In this document: positions 31,746-44,067 of the stretch, piece after piece
How positions within the stretch are numbered: position 1 is the first letter of the stretch
Layout: each line of letters starts with the position of its first letter
Source: Corylus avellana
Lineage: Eukaryota; Streptophyta; Magnoliopsida; Fagales; Betulaceae
NCBI RefSeq assembly: GCF_901000735.1
Contig: NC_081541.1
Span: forward strand, 41,075,021 to 41,139,020
DNA: 64,000 nt
Direction: 5' to 3'
Position numbers and translations under genes: made by a program
Notes under the pieces: generated by a model
Told to the model about the DNA's origin: nothing
The model's database searches: none
What the model saw: the letters and a program-made list of their open reading frames with translations, nothing else

Positions 31746-33476
31746 TTTCACACACATTTATGCACAATGACTTCATAATCAAGAACGAAAACTAGAGGCT
31801 GAAATTGAAGCAGTGCAGAACAGAAAAATATCAAAAGAAAAGAAACACACCACCTCACTTTGCAATCAAACACATACTAAAAACTCCATATTAAATAGCC
31901 AATTTGATAAGTTTTCAGAAATTTATGAAAGGTCAAACCCACATGGAGAAAAGTAAAACCTACAAAATTTCCACATGTTATCTTGAAAAAATTATCAAAT
32001 GAAACAATGGTACGGACCAAGAAATACTTCCACAAGTTTTTTGCACAATCACAAAACTCATCTTCTCCAACCATGAGATGAGCTACCGGTATTATATCTG
32101 AATGAATAAAAAAACTCATCTTCTCCAACCATGAGATGAGCTACCGGTATTATATCTGAATGAATAAAACGAAATATACCTACTGTGCAGCAAAAGCATA
32201 CATAACAACATCTACCGGAAAGATGTTTTTGCATTTAAAGTGGACATGTGAGAAACACAAATGAACTCTAGACTCTACTTATGAATCAACTTAAACTTCA
32301 AGGATGTTTTGGCATTTACAGTGCATGAGGAATCTAGCTAATTAAAGCTAGTTGAAATCTAGGCCGAACTCATGGGATCAGTAATTACCTGCCCGAATTG
32401 CTAGTAGGTAATGTTTCATGTCATTCATTGATGTTCTTGGAAGGTCAGCTAAGGACAACGGGAAACCCTTGGCTCAAAGTAGAATCAGAATTCACCAAGT
32501 CCAATGGAGTATTTTCCTACTTTCTGTCAATTATTACTTAGTTGCTAGTATATGATTCTTTGTTTCAATTTGCTCCTATATAACCAGTTCTACAATTTTT
32601 GCACATTATATAACCCCACTGAATTAACGACCTAATTGCTTTCTTCGGAATCTAATCCACAACATCATAACACCACTACTCTTTGCAGATGAACCTGTGA
32701 CTGCAGTAGAAAATGTTAAGCATCACACATCCACAGAATGCATAACCATTGAGATGACACCACAACACCCAAAGACAACAAATAAATACCAATGGATAGC
32801 TGGCCACATATTATGAGTTCGCATGTAAAATGATAAAGGAGAAAACACAAGCCATATACAGTAGTTCTCAGTTCAACAATGCTACCTATTTCTCTATATG
32901 CTTGGAGGATGACCTTGTAAAAGAGAACTCAAAACTGTCCAAAAACTCCATTTAATTAAAATATCATAATGGGCCTAATGTAGGTCAACTAGATAGCAAA
33001 TTCACAAGTTATAAAGTGCCTTATGCCTTAAGCACACACATAACCAATCACATTAAACGCATTGAGAAATAGACAATCATGATACAATCGTCTTGGTGTC
33101 AAGCCAGGATGTTCCATAACACTAAAAAATAGGCTGAGCAAAAACAAAGGCCATAAAAATCAGTCATTGCTTGCAACTCAGGGTCATTTTTCTTTTTTCA
33201 GGGGTGGTTGGAAAGGGGGAATTCAAACACAAGTGGCGATATGTGAGTTAGGATTTTGTTTGGAATCTAAAAACTATGTCATAGCATATTATTTGATATT
33301 TTTGACTTGGACATCACATTGTCCATGTCAAAACAGAGCAAGATAATACAAGTCCAATGCCCAATCACTTACTTTTTGGCCAGAAAAAACCCAATAAACC
33401 GAAAATGCTATACTGCCAACTATAACACAAATGAAATTGGAAGTCAAAATGTTACAAGTTTTCCATCCCACGTACC
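31746..33476 (-). other. H2A intron and mTERF-H2A intergenic segment, unit D
   Basis: 31746-32000 matches the H2A intron of units G and H. A 58-bp tandem duplication sits at 32054-32169. From 32700 to 33476 it resembles the downstream region of copy 5. No gene; short frames have no motifs. Confidence 0.55.
32054..32169. repeat. 58-bp tandem duplication
   Basis: AACTCATCTTCTCCAACCATGAGATGAGC... and its TATATCTGAATGAATAAA tail occur twice without change. The first half resembles the sequence upstream of copies 4, 5 and 7 ('CCAACCATGAGATGAGC' at 45236 and 51634). Confidence 0.9.
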
Positions 33477-34666
33477 TTAGACTGAAATCCTACATCCAGA
33501 AGACATCTTACCCTGATATACATTCAATAATTCAGGAACATCGTCCTGAAATCTGATCACAAACAGCTCCAAAAACTTCCTCTCAGTCGGTTTCAAGAAA
33601 GTCCCCAAGGCCAAGTTATTCTTGACCAAACCCTTGGCTTGCAAAATTTGAACAACCGTCCACCGAGGAATAATTCTCTTTTCCAAGCTTAATTTTATAA
33701 CTACAGGATTTGTAGAAATATGTTTTGGTGGCCAACCAACTTTGTTCAGAAGGAAATCCATTGTTTTCGTCATCTTCTCTTCTGAAGATAGCATACAATT
33801 TGGAAACCTTTTAAATGCTGCGAGGGCCATGTCCTTTGACCAACCCCACCTCCTATAAAGCTCAAATTTTCATTCCAGCTTTGGTTTACTCTTCTTCAGT
33901 AACACCTGGATTGCCTCGACAAACGCCGTTTTCATTGGATCGAATCCCATTTCCATAACCTGGTGGACAGCCTCAACAAACTTAGTGTGCTTAATAAAAG
34001 CTGAAGAGAGATAATTAGTTACCAGGAAAGAGATTGTAGATGGAGGCGCTCCAAGTTGTCTCAAAAGTGCAATGTTAGGAGCCATAGTTTTCGTTACATT
34101 ACTTAGAAAAGCTCGTGGTGAGCGCTTGACAGTTGTCAGGACTTTCTCGTCAACAAGAAGTACACTCTTGAGGAAATCATAGCACAGGGGATAACACGTT
34201 TCCTTAAGTTGCATCTGAACAGAAATGGGTATGAAGAGATGATGGCAATGAGGTCAGAGCTCGAAACCCCTATGGAACGCAAAAACTCAATCTTGGGCAA
34301 AAGGGTCTACTCAGGATCAGATAAAAGAATTAGGGGATGCATCCTAACAATTTTGGAGATCTGGGCATTGTTGAATCCATTCTCTTTGAAAAGATTCAAC
34401 ACCGAGTCTGGTCTCTCTGGGCTCTGAAATAGTAGCCTCCGGGATCTTAAAATAGCAGATTTTGTGGACAACCCACAAGAGTTTATGAGATAAGACACTG
34501 CAAAAGAATGTTTTTCCTCCTCTTCTGGTTTTTGATTAGATTCAGGTAAACTGCCTACTGATGTAAACGATTTGACAATAAAGAAACCATTTTGCTGAAG
34601 AAATCCCAAATGGGTCCTCCGGTGTTTAAGTGGTAGTAGCTGTCTTGAACAGAGAAAACCAAACAT
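33477..34666 (-). pseudogene. mTERF family protein, copy 4, three lesions
   Basis: Full-length copy, closest to copy 2 and in the matching place of the inverted arm. Lesions on the minus strand: AAG to TAG at codon 120 (34309-34307), a 2-base insertion near 34183 (CCTGTGCTATG for CCTGCTATG) and TCA to TGA at codon 265 (33872-33870). The remaining frame 33830-33477 is clean. The leader with GGTAAGTCAGTTATG is intact. A clear pseudogene; multiple lesions make it older than copy 1's loss. Confidence 0.93.
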
Positions 34667-35879
34667 AACTGACTTACCAAAAGTTTTCCTCCGACAGCGT
34701 CAACTGGGTTCCTGTAATTCCTTCAGAGAAAACTGCCCTCCGAAGGCTTTGAATCTCTTCATGCGCTTCTAATATGAGGGAAAGCATTCGAATTTCGAGG
34801 TGCGTTTCCCGTTGCCATTTTATAAAGAAAATGTATAATTTTAAATAAAATTGGAGAAAATTAATTATTTGGCATTGCAGTTTAAAAAAATTGTGATTTC
34901 AAAACCTAAAATTGATTTTAAAAATCAAACTCCAATTTTGCCATTTTAATTGCTTTTTAAAATCACATTTTAAAATCACTATTTTTAGTTGCACTTTTTG
35001 AAATCGTAATCCCATCATACCCTAAATGAACCTCAAAAGACATATGTTTATGCTATGGCCAATCGACTTTTGTACATTATCATTTTGTAATTGCAATTTC
35101 ATCTTTATACATTTATTCTGAAATTCATGTTCTGTTTGTACTGATGTAAAATGTTTTTAGTTGAAAAATGTTCACCGTTGGTTAGTACAAAAAATTAGTG
35201 ACCTCAAGCAACAACTGATGAGCTCTAACGGTGCCAAAAAAAATTTTGGCAACTTCCAATGAAATCTAATGGCAAATTCCTATGACCTTTAACGGCAAAT
35301 TCCAGCAAGAGGCGGCAGCCTACCACTTCCAATAACAAATTGTAATAGGTAGAGATTTCCAACGACCTCCAGCGGTGGCGAAGAATGAACTGCCAGAGAA
35401 AATACGTATAAGAATAAGAAGTTTAAACTTGAAAAATAATTTATTATTTTAAAAAACGAAACTCATTTTAAAGATATTAAAAAAAAAAAAAAAATTCTAG
35501 TTAACCTAAAATGTTTTCACCACAATTTTCGAGCTTCCAAACACCAAAAAATAAGAAAAAAATAATAATAAAATATGTTATGTTAAAACAAATGAAGAAT
35601 ATTACCTCGATCTTTCAATATAATCTTCCATGTATGTCTGTTATTTTTTTGAAATAATCACAAACCTCTTTTTCTCCATCCACGGGATGAGCAACCACTA
35701 AGTTAGGCTTTTTTTCTTTTCTTCTCTTTTTCTTTTGTGAAATCATAGTACATTTATAACCGAATAAAAAAAAAAAAAAGGAAATGTTACACACTCTCAT
35801 TTCTTCATAATCATTTTTCCACTCCATTAGATAGCTTTTAAAATCACTATTAAATTTGAAATGAATCATTATTGGATTT
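34667..35879 (-). other. Upstream region of mTERF copy 4
   Basis: Leader with upstream ATG and GTAAGT, then an AT-rich palindrome remnant (34830-35010) and sequence colinear with 8736-9861 read inverted. It carries the uninterrupted target site of the foldback element (near 34820). No gene. Confidence 0.6.
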
Positions 35880-36603
35880 TGTTAAATATATATGTGTGAG
35901 TGTAAAATAATAGAAGTCTCACATTGAAAAAATCTAAGAAGTGTGATTGATTAATATAGTAGTGTTGGGCTCAAATCCATAGGCTTAAGCATTTGAGTTG
36001 TGTGGTGTCTCACCATGTTATGTTATGAGCTTACTAAAAAAACTCCCTAAGATATTAATCTTCTTAACAAGTGGTATTCAAGCCGTGGTAAGAAGGAGTG
36101 GCACATGCACATACAAAAGCTTCTTGGAGTACAGACAAAAAAGGTGCAAATGAGTTAGAACAAATATGCAAGCTGTGAGCATGAATATGAGTCCCTAGAG
36201 AAGGAGCAACAAGGTTCAAAGCATAAGGCACAACAAGAAGTCCATGAAGTAGGGACAAAGGTATGTGTCGTGGACAAAACCCACAAGTAATCTTGGAGAT
36301 AGCTCATAAGATTGATAAAAGGTTTTCTTTTGAGGGGAAGTGTAGCAATGTGATGATGAACTCATACATAAAGGAAGGATTGTTGAGTATATATGTGTGA
36401 GTGTAAAATGATAAAAATCCCACATTGAAAAGATCTAAGAAGTGTGAAGGGTTAATAGAGTACTGTTGGGCTCAAATTCATTAGGGGTTAATAGAGTACT
36501 ATTGGGTTCAAGTTTATAGGCTTAAGCTTTTGGGTTATGTTGTCTCAACAAACTATGTTATGAGCTCACTAAAAAGACTTCCAATATATCAATTTTCCTA
36601 ATA
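35880..36603 (+). mobile_element. TRIM-like small LTR element, copy in unit D
   Basis: LTR 35880-36069 (190 bp), primer-site remnant TGGTATTCAAGCC (36072 on), non-coding interior, purine tract AAGGAAGG, LTR 36381-36603. The second LTR is longer because about 33 bp (GGTTAATAGAGTACT...) is duplicated inside it. The element is the inverted equivalent of 8041-8735. Confidence 0.75.
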
Positions 36604-37384
36604 TGTTTTAATTTAATAGTAGTTTTAAAAGCTATTTAAGGAAGTGTTAAACTGAGTGTAAGATAGTGGAAGTGTGTATAATAGATTTCTAGTACGCAGT
36701 AAGAGCACTATCACTCCTTTCCTTAAATGTAGGTAAAACTTCCAAAAAAACCATTTTGGCATTTCCTAAATGAAGGAAAACAAAAATGCTACCCTACATT
36801 TAGGATAACACTTTTGTTTCCTTTACCTTTATTTTGTTAAAAAAAAAAGAAAAATGATTCTCCTTCCTTTGTTTCTTCTCAGTTTTCCATATCATTTATT
36901 TAAAATAGTATTTAAATGAGTTTTCCTTTTCTCTTTATTTCTCTTAACATTTATTTGATGAGAGCCCTTACTATCAGGTCATGCCTTAAAACCCTCTTTT
37001 ACAGCATCCAATCAAATTTTGACACCTCACTTACAACACCAAAATACAATATAATAGGATTAACCACACATGATTACATCTCTTTCAAACCCACTCTGAC
37101 AATGACACCATAGATTCTGGTGGCTACGTTTGGCCAGAACCCAAACTGGAACCCAACCAAACCAACCCACAAAACCCACCCCCACTAGAACCCAACCCGA
37201 ACCAACCCATAAAACCCACCCACTTTCCACTAACACAAGCAGACGAATAGAGTGAGATTGAGTGATCAAAATGAAGGAAGAGAGAGAGAGAGAGAGAGAG
37301 CTGGGAGAAGGACGGAGACAGTGAAGCGAGAGAAAGAGAGAGGCTATTGTGCCAAATACCCACCTAAATTAATAGGTGAATATT
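36604..37384 (-). other. Intergenic segment, inverted equivalent of 7264-8040
   Basis: Same GT-rich minisatellite (about 37135-37230, reverse complement) and a GA tract at 37279-37300. No gene. It is also the intact version of the sequence split by the copia remnant at 52506-56378. Confidence 0.6.
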
Positions 37385-38488
37385 TGGTACGTTTTAACTT
37401 GAAAGTGCACAAAATCAAAACAATAATATAGGGTGCAAGTACGAAATCATTCCCACGAGGATTGGTAAATTTTGATTAAAATTAATTTCGTAAATAAAAC
37501 AAGATAAAAGATTGATTTCGATTTAATAAAGATAAAAGGTAGTGCTTTGATATCCCCCACTAATCAAACTTTAAATAATATAACAATATGCAGTGTTCCA
37601 ATCATATCAAGATTACTTAATGTTTGTCAACCTAAGAGCATGAGTGTATACTCTAACTCTTTTCTTTCTTAAATGATTTAGCATGAGTGTCTACCAAGTT
37701 GTTCTATAAGAAAGTATAAATATATGAAAATCGACAAACATATGGAGCTTAGGGCATGGGTGTATACTCCTGGTTCCCCATGTTGATTACCCCAAGAACC
37801 CGCAAAGATATCTTTTGTCACTCTGTTAAGCCCAGGACTCGGTCATCCAAATTGACTTAAATAACTAATCCATACCACATCCATATGTTGGCCAAGCATA
37901 TTCATATGAGGAATTTAATAAAGCAGGGAATAATCAAGTTAAGCATCACAATATGATTATCACAAAGGCACCAATATTAAAATATTAAAGATACATGATT
38001 AGGACTTCAATCTAGCCATACTAAAGTATTTAGTTACACATAAATGGGATGCTAATCATCCTCATAACAACATAAGAAGGAAAAAAATAAACCCGAAAAA
38101 ACAATACCTTGAAGAGCCTCCAATTCTTCTCCTAGAGCTTGTCCCCTCAAAATTGTATGTTTAGAGGTATATTTATAGAGATTATGGGAACCTTAGAAGC
38201 CTCTAAAAACCCTAGAAACCGTAGGTTTTAAGTCCTAATCCACTTGAGCCTAGGTGTAGTGCGTTCAAGCGCACTACACTTGAATGCTTGATCTTGATCC
38301 AAGACTTCTAGCTTTTTCCCAAAATTGTGCTTTAAGTCTGAATTTTTCAGAATTGCATCATTTTCTTCAAAAACCTATAAAAACACAGAAAATACAAAAA
38401 AGAAATAAAATAACACAAAAATAACAAGACTAAGAAACTAACAAAAGCAAATTAAGGGGTTAAAATATGAATATTTTAGCACTTATCA
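37385..38488 (-). mobile_element. Solo LTR, inverted twin of 5903-7263
   Basis: Same TGATAAGTGC start (38488) and CGTACCA end (37385). About 240 bp shorter, because the block with GCGCTCGAGC motifs is deleted. Together with the twin it dates the inverted duplication. Confidence 0.65.
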
Positions 38489-38580
38489 AAGGCGAAGAAG
38501 CAAAAAATGACCCATGTATGGCCACCGTGGCACCGTGAGGCGGTATGAAGCAACTGATACAGCTCTATTCCAGCATGAAC

Positions 38581-40610
38581 TGTTACGTGTCTTTCAAGAG
38601 ATCTACGTGTCCTTCATCAGTTACTTGGTTGTGTTATGACTGTTAAGATGCTTATCAAATAAATGTGCCCTTTGGACTACTGTCAGTTATGTTTATGTTT
38701 TAATTGTAATAATTCAATATTGTAACGGGTCTATTACTATTGGGTCAGTTATTACAATGGTGTAATGGGTCAGTTATTGTAACTCTTATTTAATTGCCTT
38801 GGTGAATGAGTAGAGCATCCAATTTGAAGCCAAAAGCAAAGTGTGGAGGACAAGACCCCCTCGAAGTGGTCTACCTGTTCAATTTCATTTCCTTTACAAA
38901 CCACCCATTACAATTTGGTATTAGAGCCTCCGATCCTCGGATGGCAGAAGGTACAAGGTTGAACCAACTCTTTGAGACCTTAAATCAACTTAAGGCTCAA
39001 CAAGCTACATATCAGGAGACAGGAAGCTCACCAGAAAAATGTTTACAGAAATTACTCAACAACTCGGCACCCTAGTTGCTAGCTATGAATCTTTGTCTAG
39101 AAGGGAAAAAGATGGCGAAGGGTCATCCAATTAGCAAGGGCAGCACCACACTAGATGGGAGAATCACAATTTTGAAGAAGGTATTCTAAGGCGTTCCCTT
39201 AAGTTGGATATTCCCAGGTTCAATGGGGACAACCCCACGGGCTGGATCCTTCAAGCGCAGCAGTTCTTTGAGTTTCACCAAATTCCAGCCCAACAAAGGA
39301 TTAATATATCTTCATTTTACATGGAGGGAAGAGCCTTACTGTGGTAGCAATGGATGGCGGAGTCTGGAGCGTTGAAATCTTGGGAAGAGTTCACCCGAGC
39401 TCTGACCGTGAGGTTTGACCCATCCTTGTTTGAGGATGCAGTGGCAGCCTTCACCAAGCTGAGGCAAATAGGGTCCGTTGAGGAGTACTAGTCCCAATTA
39501 GAAGTCCTGTCCAGCAAAATACAAGGTATAGATGAGGAGTTTAAGATTAGTAGTTTTATTAGTGGATTGAAGGAGGAGATAAGGATTACTGTAACCATAT
39601 TCAGGCCATCTACCCTCATAGCAGCGTTTGGCTTACCAAGGTTGTAGGAGGAAAGAGAAGCCTTGAGCAGAAAGGGTCCTAAATCAGAAGGTGGAAAGTT
39701 GACTTACCTTACTATTACTAGGCCGGATATCTCATATGTAGTGAGTGTTATTAGTCAGTTCTTGGAGACTCCTAGGGTTTCACATTGGGAAGCTGTTACT
39801 TGTATTGTTCGATATTTGAAAAGAGCTCCTGGCCTTGGGATCTTGTATAGACTGAATGACACCTTCAGGTAGAAGGGTTTACTGATATAGATTGGGCAGG
39901 TTCTCCCTCAGATAAGCGATCCACTACAGGATATTGTATATTCTTAGGTGGTAATTTGGTGACTCAGAAAAGCAAAAAACAGACGATGGTGGCACGATCT
40001 AGTGCCGAATCAGAATATAGGGCAATGTCTAATACTACAAGTGAATTGACATGGTTACAACATTTCCTCTAGGAAACCAGGTTCACTACTCCTACTCCTA
40101 TACCGTCATTTTGTGATAATCAAGTTGCTATACATATTGCGTCCAACTCTGTTTTTCATGAAAGAACCAAGCATATTGAGGTCGATTGTCATTTTGTTCG
40201 AGATAAGATACTCAGCAGAGATATATCTACACCATTCGTGAAGTCTGGAGATCAGCTAGCTGATATGTTTACAAAACCCTTGTGCCGAAAAAAGTTAGAG
40301 CTCATTTGTTCCAAGCTGGACTTATATGATATATATGTTTCAGCTTGAGGGGGAGTGTTAAGAGTATGTTTTTCTAGTTGTTTTTCGTTTGCTTGTATCT
40401 TTCAAGCTGGATTCATATGATATATATGCTCCGGCTTGAGAGGGAGTGTTAGAAGTGTTAGGGTTTGAGTCATTAGGATTTTGGGATAGTTTAGTCTTTA
40501 TGGTATTTTCTTAATCCTATATAATAGGATGCGTGTATTAGGTTAATATAAGTTGAATAATATAATAGCCTTCATCTTTTATGTCTAAACCGTTCATACA
40601 AACTTTAACA
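38581..40610 (+). mobile_element. Chimeric LTR element, inverted twin
   Basis: LTR 38581-38912 (332 bp), primer site TGGTATTAGAGCC (38916-38928), gag start 38941, junction to copia pol near 39690 (GGAAAGTTGACTTACC), RNase H to about 40340, two purine-tract repeats (near 40350 and 40436), copia LTR 40447-40610 ending TTTAACA. It lacks the 224-bp duplication of the other copy but has its own stops, for example in 'CTGTGGTAGCAATGG' (39340) and 'GAGTACTAGTCCC' (39484). Same architecture and boundaries as 3536-5810. Confidence 0.75.
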
Positions 40611-41120
40611 GGCAGCATCATTGACTGATGTTCATGCTGGATATGTTGAATCATGGGAATCTTCAGCTACGACATGATCATTGCCTTGATGAGGCTTTGC
40701 TTTGAAAGCTGGTGAGGATGAGGTGTCGGCATGATCAGTGAGGTTGAGAGGAGCTGGCAGCTTAGCTGGCTTAGATGAGTCATGTAGTCTAACGAGAGGA
40801 AGTAGATGAGAGGTTGGACAGTGATTTTTTAGATAGAAGGAACGGAAAGGTGACGGTTTTATCTGCTTTTGCTTTGTATCGCACGAAGTGGTTGAAGGAA
40901 TTTGTATGTATGCTCTGTGAGAGAGAGAGAGAGAGAGAGATGGGAATTTGAGTTTCGGGAATGAAGGACGAGTTGGGTGGTGGGCTGGCCCAGAGAGCTG
41001 GCGTGGGGAAGAAGCAGCAAACAAACTGTCCTATACACCCATGACCCATCAATCCAACAGGTGCAGATCAGGGAAAAAAAAGAAAAAAAAAAAGAGCACT
41101 TTTGTCCTGTATAATATTCT
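40611..41120 (-). other. Inverted copy of the 2991-3535 segment
   Basis: Same leader-like CT-rich stretch (GA on this strand, 40917-40940) and the same open Ser/Pro/Ala/His-rich frame. The CA part of the microsatellite is absent. The homology to the first arm fades near 41120, the outer end of the inverted duplication. Confidence 0.5.
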
Positions 41121-42420
41121 CCAACTTCATTCAGATCCAAGATTCGCTAACATATGATCACAAAATTAACAACTTTTAGATTTCAACTTCTAAAACTATA
41201 TTAATCTCATAACTAAAAATCCAAACTTCCAAAGAATTAATCAAAACCAAGACTTGTAACTATCAACCAGAGCCAACCTCAAAAACCAAATCTTAAAAAA
41301 AAAAACATCAAAGCACTACCCCATTTCTGCTACTTATCTTCACTACCGATCGAACCCCACTAGTTGTCAATCTGCTACAGAGCAGCTCAGCTCTCACACT
41401 CTCCACCATTGTGCAATCTGCCAAAAAGGCTCTTCACATGTCTTTGTTTGGAGTGAATATATAAAGCAATTTAACTCTCTGATTACAGTTAATCCTAGTA
41501 CCATGGAGTACTACTCACAGGCTCATTATATGCATAGAGAGCATACTTCTTCAGTTATATAATCATGCTTCGGATGACCTATAAATATTGATGCTTTTCT
41601 AGAAGTTTCTTCCCACTTCTCCAAATTTCGCTCCCATTGATTCTATAATTCTCCTTTAAGACAGAAAACTACTCTATAGTTTCATTCCCTTCGCCCAAAT
41701 TTTCTAAGCAACCAGACATAAATTATGACTGAATTTTCATCTCCGGAATGCAAAACTTCATTAACAACCAAATAAAGAATTAGCAGGAACAACAAAATGC
41801 ATTTAACAAGAAAAACAAAACCAGCAATGTACTTCATAATTCCACTGCCAAAACAACAAATCAACAAAAATTCCCAAGAAAATCATATTTCCCTGAAGAT
41901 CAACAAAATCCCAAAAATCACTTCAACAGCATTTCCCTGAGATTGAGAAGCAAAACCTCAGATTCAGAAGCATAAGGCTGAGGCGTGAAGGAGACTGGTA
42001 TCCGCTTCATGCTTGTTTTGGGAGAGGGCGCACAAATGAGGAATATACAAAGAAGAAAAAAGGAATTAGCGAAACATATTGGCTCAGCAGACCAGACAAA
42101 CGAGCTTGGTAAGAGGCTAAACCACTGTAACACTACCGAGCTTATTGCATGCGGTATTTTGAGGGAGCAAGGCAAAATCTGGTGAAAAATGAGAAGTGGA
42201 GAGCCCGCATGTAAAAGGCAAGGCAAATTAATACCAATGGAATGCTGGCCACGTGTGATAAGTTCGCATGTAAAACGATAAACAAGAAAACACAAGCCAT
42301 ATACAGAAGTTTTCAAATAAATAATACTACCTATTTCTCTATGTGCTTCGAGGATGATCTTGTTAAGAGAACTAAAAACTCTACCAAGACTCAAATCTCA
42401 TAATAGGCCTAATGTAGTTC
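41121..42420 (-). other. Unassigned region with one 158-codon frame
   Basis: Not matched elsewhere in the window, so possibly the native DNA next to the array. A minus-strand frame 42394-41918 is open for 158 codons. Its last 31 codons (from ATG 42011, MKRIPVSFTPQPYASESE) look more protein-like than the rest and could be a first exon. I do not recognise it, and much of the upstream frame looks like leader. Function unknown; it may be chance. Confidence 0.25.
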
Positions 42421-42873
42421 AACTAGATAGCAAATTCACTGGGTATAAAGTGCCTCATGCCTTAAGCACACACAGAGCCAATGAAATTGAGAAATAGACA
42501 CTCATTATACAATCGTCTTGGTGTCAAGCTAGGATGTTCCATAACACTTAAAAAATCCGTCATTGCCTGCATTCAGGTCATTTTTATTTTTTGGGGGGTG
42601 GCTGGGAAGGGGGAATTCAAACACAAGTGGCTATATGTGAGTTAGGATTTTGTTTGGAATCTAAAAACTATGTCATACCATAATATTCGATATTTTTTAC
42701 TTGGACATCACATTGTCCATGTCAAAACAGAGCAAGATAATACAAATCCAATGCCCAATAACTTACTTTTTGGCCAGACAATACCCAATAAATTGAAAAT
42801 GCTATAACTGCCAACTATGACACAAATCAAATGGGAAGTCAAAATGTTACAAGTTTTCCATCCACATACCTTC
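42421..42873 (-). other. Downstream region of mTERF copy 5
   Basis: Same 3' flank as the other copies (GGAATTCAAACACAAGTGGC, TTGTCCATGTCAAAACAGAGC). Homology to the H2A-linked part stops near 42420, so this unit has no H2A remnant. Confidence 0.6.
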
Positions 42874-44067
42874 TCAGACTGAAATCCTACAGCCAGAAGA
42901 CATCTTACCCTGATATACATTCAACAATTCAGGAACATCATCCTGAAATTTGATCACAAACTTCTCCAAAAAGATCCTCTCAGTCGGTCGCAAGAAAGTC
43001 CCCACACCCAAGTTATTCTTAACCAAACCCTTGGCTAGCAAAATTTGAACAACAGAACACCGAGGGATAATTTTGTTTTCCAAGCTTAAAGTTATAACAG
43101 AAGGATTTCTAGCAATATTTGCTGATGGCCACCCAATTTTGTTCACAAGGAAATCCATTGTTTTCGTGATCTTCTCTTCTGAAGATAGCATACAATTTGG
43201 AGACCTTTTAAATGCTGCGAGGGCCATGTCCTTTGACCAACCCCACCTCTTATAAAGCTCCAATTTTGATTCCAGCTTTGGTTTCTTCATCTTCAATAAC
43301 ACCTGGATTGCCAGGACAAACACCGTTTTCATTGGATCAAATCCCATTTCCCTCACCTGGTGGACAGCCTCAACAAACTTCGTATGCTTAATAAACGCTT
43401 CAGAGGGAAAATTAGTTACCAGGAAAGAGATTGTAGATGGAGGCGCTCCAAGTTGTCTCAAAAGTGCAATGTTAGGTGCCATAGTAGTCGTTACATTACT
43501 TAGAAAAGCTCGTGGTGAGCGCTTTAAAGTTGTCAGGACTTTCTCGTCAACAAGAAGTACACTCTTGATGAAATCATAGCTGGGAATAAAACGTTTCTTT
43601 AAGTTTATTTTGAACAGAAATGGGTTTGACGAAAGGATGGTAATGAGTTCAGAGCTCGAAACCCCAACGGAACGCAAAAGCTCAATCTTGGGCAAAAGGG
43701 TCTTCTCAGGATCAGATAAAAGAATCAGGGGATGCATCCTAACGATTTTGGAGATTTGGGCATTGCTGAATCCATTCTCTTTGAAAAGATTCAGCACTGA
43801 GTCTGGTCTCTCTGGGCTCTGAAATAGTACCAAATGGCTCTGGGATGCTAAAATTGCAGATTTTGTGGACAAGCCACAAGAGTTTATGAGGTAAGACACT
43901 GCAAAAGAATGCTTTTTCTCTTCGTCTCGTTTTTCATTAGATTCAGATAAACTACCTACTGATGTAAACGATTTGACAATAAAGAAACCATTTTGCTGAA
44001 GAAATCCCAAATGGGTCCTCCTGTGTTTGAGTGGTAGTAGCTGTCTTGAACAGAGAAAACCAAACAT
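42874..44067 (-). CDS. mTERF family protein, copy 5 (intact)
   Basis: 397 codons, two more than copy 2, from an in-frame SH insertion (ASQSHLVLF, shared with copy 7). Presequence, linker (DEEKK instead of PEEEE) and all eight mTERF motifs are present; motif 7 is the GWPSANI type. It starts at ATG 44067 after GGTAAGTCAGTT. An upstream ATG at 44162 opens a 68-codon frame overlapping the gene start in another frame, which may depress translation. Mitochondrial location is inferred from the N-terminus. Confidence 0.9.
   Translation of the reverse strand: MFGFLCSRQLLPLKHRRTHLGFLQQNGFFIVKSFTSVGSLSESNEKRDEEKKHSFAVSYLINSCGLSTKSAILASQSHLVLFQSPERPDSVLNLFKENGFSNAQISKIVRMHPLILLSDPEKTLLPKIELLRSVGVSSSELITILSSNPFLFKINLKKRFIPSYDFIKSVLLVDEKVLTTLKRSPRAFLSNVTTTMAPNIALLRQLGAPPSTISFLVTNFPSEAFIKHTKFVEAVHQVREMGFDPMKTVFVLAIQVLLKMKKPKLESKLELYKRWGWSKDMALAAFKRSPNCMLSSEEKITKTMDFLVNKIGWPSANIARNPSVITLSLENKIIPRCSVVQILLAKGLVKNNLGVGTFLRPTERIFLEKFVIKFQDDVPELLNVYQGKMSSGCRISV

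Noticed and set aside
2990..41120. Idea that the inverted arms are an assembly artefact of one sequence
   Set aside because: Arms differ by many substitutions and private insertions, and other related units are also distinct. Order across the gaps is still uncertain.
41918..42394. 158-codon minus-strand frame as a confident protein
   Set aside because: Composition is Leu/Ser/Phe-rich as expected from AT-rich chance frames; only the last 31 codons look protein-like.
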